This document shows positions 62,579 through 64,000 of a stretch of DNA of 64,000 nucleotides, in pieces. The notes below the pieces were generated by a model that worked only from the letters and a program-made list of their open reading frames with translations, did not search any database and was not told the DNA's origin. The translations under genes and the position numbers were made by a program. The first letter of the stretch is position 1. Each line of letters opens with the position of its first letter. Origin of the DNA: Calliopsis andreniformis (Eukaryota; Arthropoda; Insecta; Hymenoptera; Andrenidae); the NCBI RefSeq assembly GCF_051401765.1, contig NW_027480429.1, positions 12,838,157 to 12,902,156 on the forward strand. The letters are read 5' to 3'.

Positions 62579-62743
62579 TTTCCATCGTATAAAACGAATA
62601 ATTGCAACCAGCGTGATAGTTATGCTCATTTCTACGTACCGGGCAACCTAGGCATCACCCTAGGCGTTGCTCCAACAGACTGAATAGTTAGGGCCTTAAA
62701 AGTCAATGCCCGAAGCATAAAATGCAATAAAAATACAACAGTG
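62579..62743 (+). repeat. 165-bp monomer, independent deletion in a G-run
   Basis: CACCCTAGGCGTTGC has lost one G from the usual CCCTAGGGCG. The next TTTCC start is at 62744, 165 bp on. This event is not shared with any other monomer I found. Confidence 0.9.
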
Positions 62744-62909
62744 TTTCCATAATATAACAGGAATAATTGCAAACAGTTTGAAAGTGATGGCCATTTCTAC
62801 GTTCCGGGTAACCTAGGCTTCACTCTAGGGCGTTGTTCCACCAGATCGAACAGTTAGGCCCTAAGAAGTCAACGCCAGAAGCATAAAATACAATATAAAT
62901 ATAACAGTT

Positions 62910-63074
62910 TTTCCATCGTATTAAACGAATAATTTCTACCAGTGTGAAAGTAATGGTCATTTCCATGTTCCGGGCAACCTAGGCTTCACTCTAGGACGTT
63001 GTTCCACCAGATCGAATAGTTAGGGCCTAAGAAGTCAACGCCAGAAGAATAAAATCAATAAAAATACAACAGCT
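62910..63074 (+). repeat. 165-bp monomer, independent deletion in the AT-rich tail
   Basis: The tail reads ATAAAATCAATAAAAATAC where other monomers have ATAAAATACAATAAAAATAC. The following start is at 63075, 165 bp on. It is the third independent indel event in the window. Confidence 0.88.
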
Positions 63075-64000
63075 TTTCCATCGTATATAATGTATATTTG
63101 CAAACAGTGGGAAAGTAATTGTCATTTCTACGTTCCGGGCAACCTAGTCCTCACTCTAGGGCGTTGTTCCACCAGATCGAATAGTTAGGGCCTAAGAAGT
63201 CAACGCCAGAAGCATAAAATACAATATAAATATAACAGTTTTTCCATCGTATAAAACGAATAATAGCAACCAGCGTGAAAGTTATGGTCACTTCTACGTT
63301 CCGGGCGACCTAGTCTTCAGTCTGGGGCGTTGTTCCACCAGATCGAATAGTTAGGGCCTATGAAGTCAACGCCAGAAGCATAAAATACAATATAAATATA
63401 ACGGTTTTTCCATCGTATAAAACGAATAATAGCAACCAGTGTGAAAGTTATGGTCATTTCAACGTTCCGGGCTTCCTAGGCTTCACTCTATGGCGTTGCT
63501 CCACCACATCGAATAGCTACGGCCTTAGAAGTCTACGCCTGAAGCATAAAATGCAATAAAAATACAACAGTTTTTTCACCGTATAACAGGAATAATTGCA
63601 ACGAGTGTGAAATTTATGGTCATTCCTACATTCCGAGCAACCTAGACTTCACTCTAGAGCGTTTCTCCACCAGATCGAATAGTTAGGTCCTTAGAAGTTG
63701 ACACCAGAAGCATAAAATACGATATAAATACAAGATTTTGTCCTTCGTAGAACAGGAATATTTGCAACCAGTGCGAAAGTTATGGTCATTTCTGCGTTCC
63801 GGGCAACCTAGGCTTCACTCTAGGGCGTTGCTCCACCAGATCGAATAGCTAGGGACTTAGAATTCATCTCTAAAAGCATAAAATACAATTAAAATACAAC
63901 AGTTTTTCCATCGTATAACAGGAATAATTGCAACCAGTGTGAAAGTAATGGTCATTTCTACGTTCCGGGCAACGTAGGTTTCACTCTAGGGCGTTGATCC

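Larger units (their letters stand above)
1..64000 (+). repeat. Satellite DNA array, 166-bp monomer, head-to-tail
   Basis: The start motif TTTCCATCGTAT recurs every 166 bp (1, 167, 333, 499, 665, 831 and so on) through the whole window, giving 385 complete monomers and a final 96-bp partial. All are in one orientation. Landmarks in order within a monomer are a T-tract with CCATCGTATAAAACGAAT, TTGCAACCAGTGTGAAAG, GGTCATTTCTACGTTCCGGG, CAACCTAGGCTTCACTCTAG, GGCGTTGCTCCACCAGATCG, AATAGTTAGGGCCTTAGAAG, CAACGCCAGAAGCATAAAAT and an AT-rich tail ending ACAACAG. A CCTAGG (AvrII) site occurs in most monomers. The length is close to that of chromatosome DNA, as in many centromeric satellites. No unique sequence interrupts the array. 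Centromeric function is inferred, and the family is not one I recognise. Confidence 0.97.
62247..64000 (+). repeat. Divergent monomers without clear HOR order
   Basis: Ten complete monomers and one partial (63905-64000) have many private substitutions (for example AATTTCTACAAGTG, CCAGCGTGATAG, AACCTAGTCCTCAC, TCAGTCTGGGGCG). Several are closest to each other, for example the GTTGTTCCACCAG monomers at 62744, 62910, 63075 and 63241. A J-K pair (63573, 63739) is still recognisable. Two independent 1-bp deletions fall here. It may be the poorly homogenised edge of the array or the start of a different block. Confidence 0.65.

Noticed and set aside
1..64000. CRISPR array
   Set aside because: The repeat is 166 bp with no unique spacers; variation is spread through the whole monomer and there are no cas genes.
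1..64000. Telomere-like TTAGGG in each monomer
   Set aside because: It occurs once per monomer within ATAGTTAGGGCC and is never in tandem, so it is coincidental.
1..64000. Human alpha satellite or another known centromeric family
   Set aside because: The length (166, not 171 bp) and sequence do not match alpha satellite, and no true CENP-B box is present. I could not match it from memory to the plant families I know, such as the 178-bp Arabidopsis or 156-bp maize repeats.
1..64000. Transposon insertion or inverted segment
   Set aside because: The 166-bp register and strand are continuous throughout, so there is no room for an insertion, target-site duplication or inversion.

Overview
The whole 64,000-base window is one uninterrupted, head-to-tail satellite DNA array. 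Every part can be read as the same 166-bp monomer, always on the same strand. I see no gene, RNA gene, transposon, CRISPR array or unique spacer. A 166-bp monomer in long higher-order repeats (HORs) is typical of eukaryotic centromeric or pericentromeric heterochromatin. I do not recognise this satellite family and cannot name the organism. A plant or animal chromosome is more likely than a microbe, and the assembly is probably long-read.

I set the monomer start at TTTCC (position 1). There are then 385 complete monomers (1-63904) and a 96-bp partial one (63905-64000). The first 264 monomers (1-43824) stay exactly in 166-bp register. Over the whole window only six monomers are 165 bp, and these reflect three separate deletion events. 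Labels A to AH below are mine for recognisable monomer types.

Layout. (1) 1-6474: a 21-monomer HOR (3,486 bp), one full copy and one copy of types A-P, then types V and W. (2) 6475-10292: a 9-monomer HOR (1,494 bp; AE AF X Y Z AA AB AC AD), two copies and a partial third. (3) 10293-16766: related monomers in irregular 3- to 8-monomer groups. (4) 16767-39840: a 26-monomer HOR (4,316 bp). It is complete and uninterrupted once (28221-32536); its other copies are deletion or rearrangement derivatives. (5) 39841-58428: a large superrepeat (14,108 bp, 85 monomers) with a nested 5,643-bp tandem duplication; the later copy is cut by exact multi-monomer deletions. (6) 58429-62246: an 8-monomer HOR (1,328 bp; J K L M N O P V). 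(7) 62247-64000: more divergent monomers with no clear HOR, perhaps an older array edge.

The most interesting reading is historical. The 26-monomer HOR looks like a fusion: 15 monomers shared with the 21-mer array (D-P, V, W), 9 that are a cyclic permutation of the 9-mer HOR (X-AF), and 2 linkers (AG, AH/C). Both source arrays lie side by side at the left of the window, joined at about 6474. Junctions between blocks are in-register chimeric monomers, as expected from homologous unequal exchange or gene conversion. Each monomer also carries two overlapping inverted repeats sharing the GGCGTTG segment, and one monomer type shows a compensatory base-pair swap in a stem.

All comparisons were made by eye. 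Identity statements rest on diagnostic bases and coordinate arithmetic, not on computed alignments.
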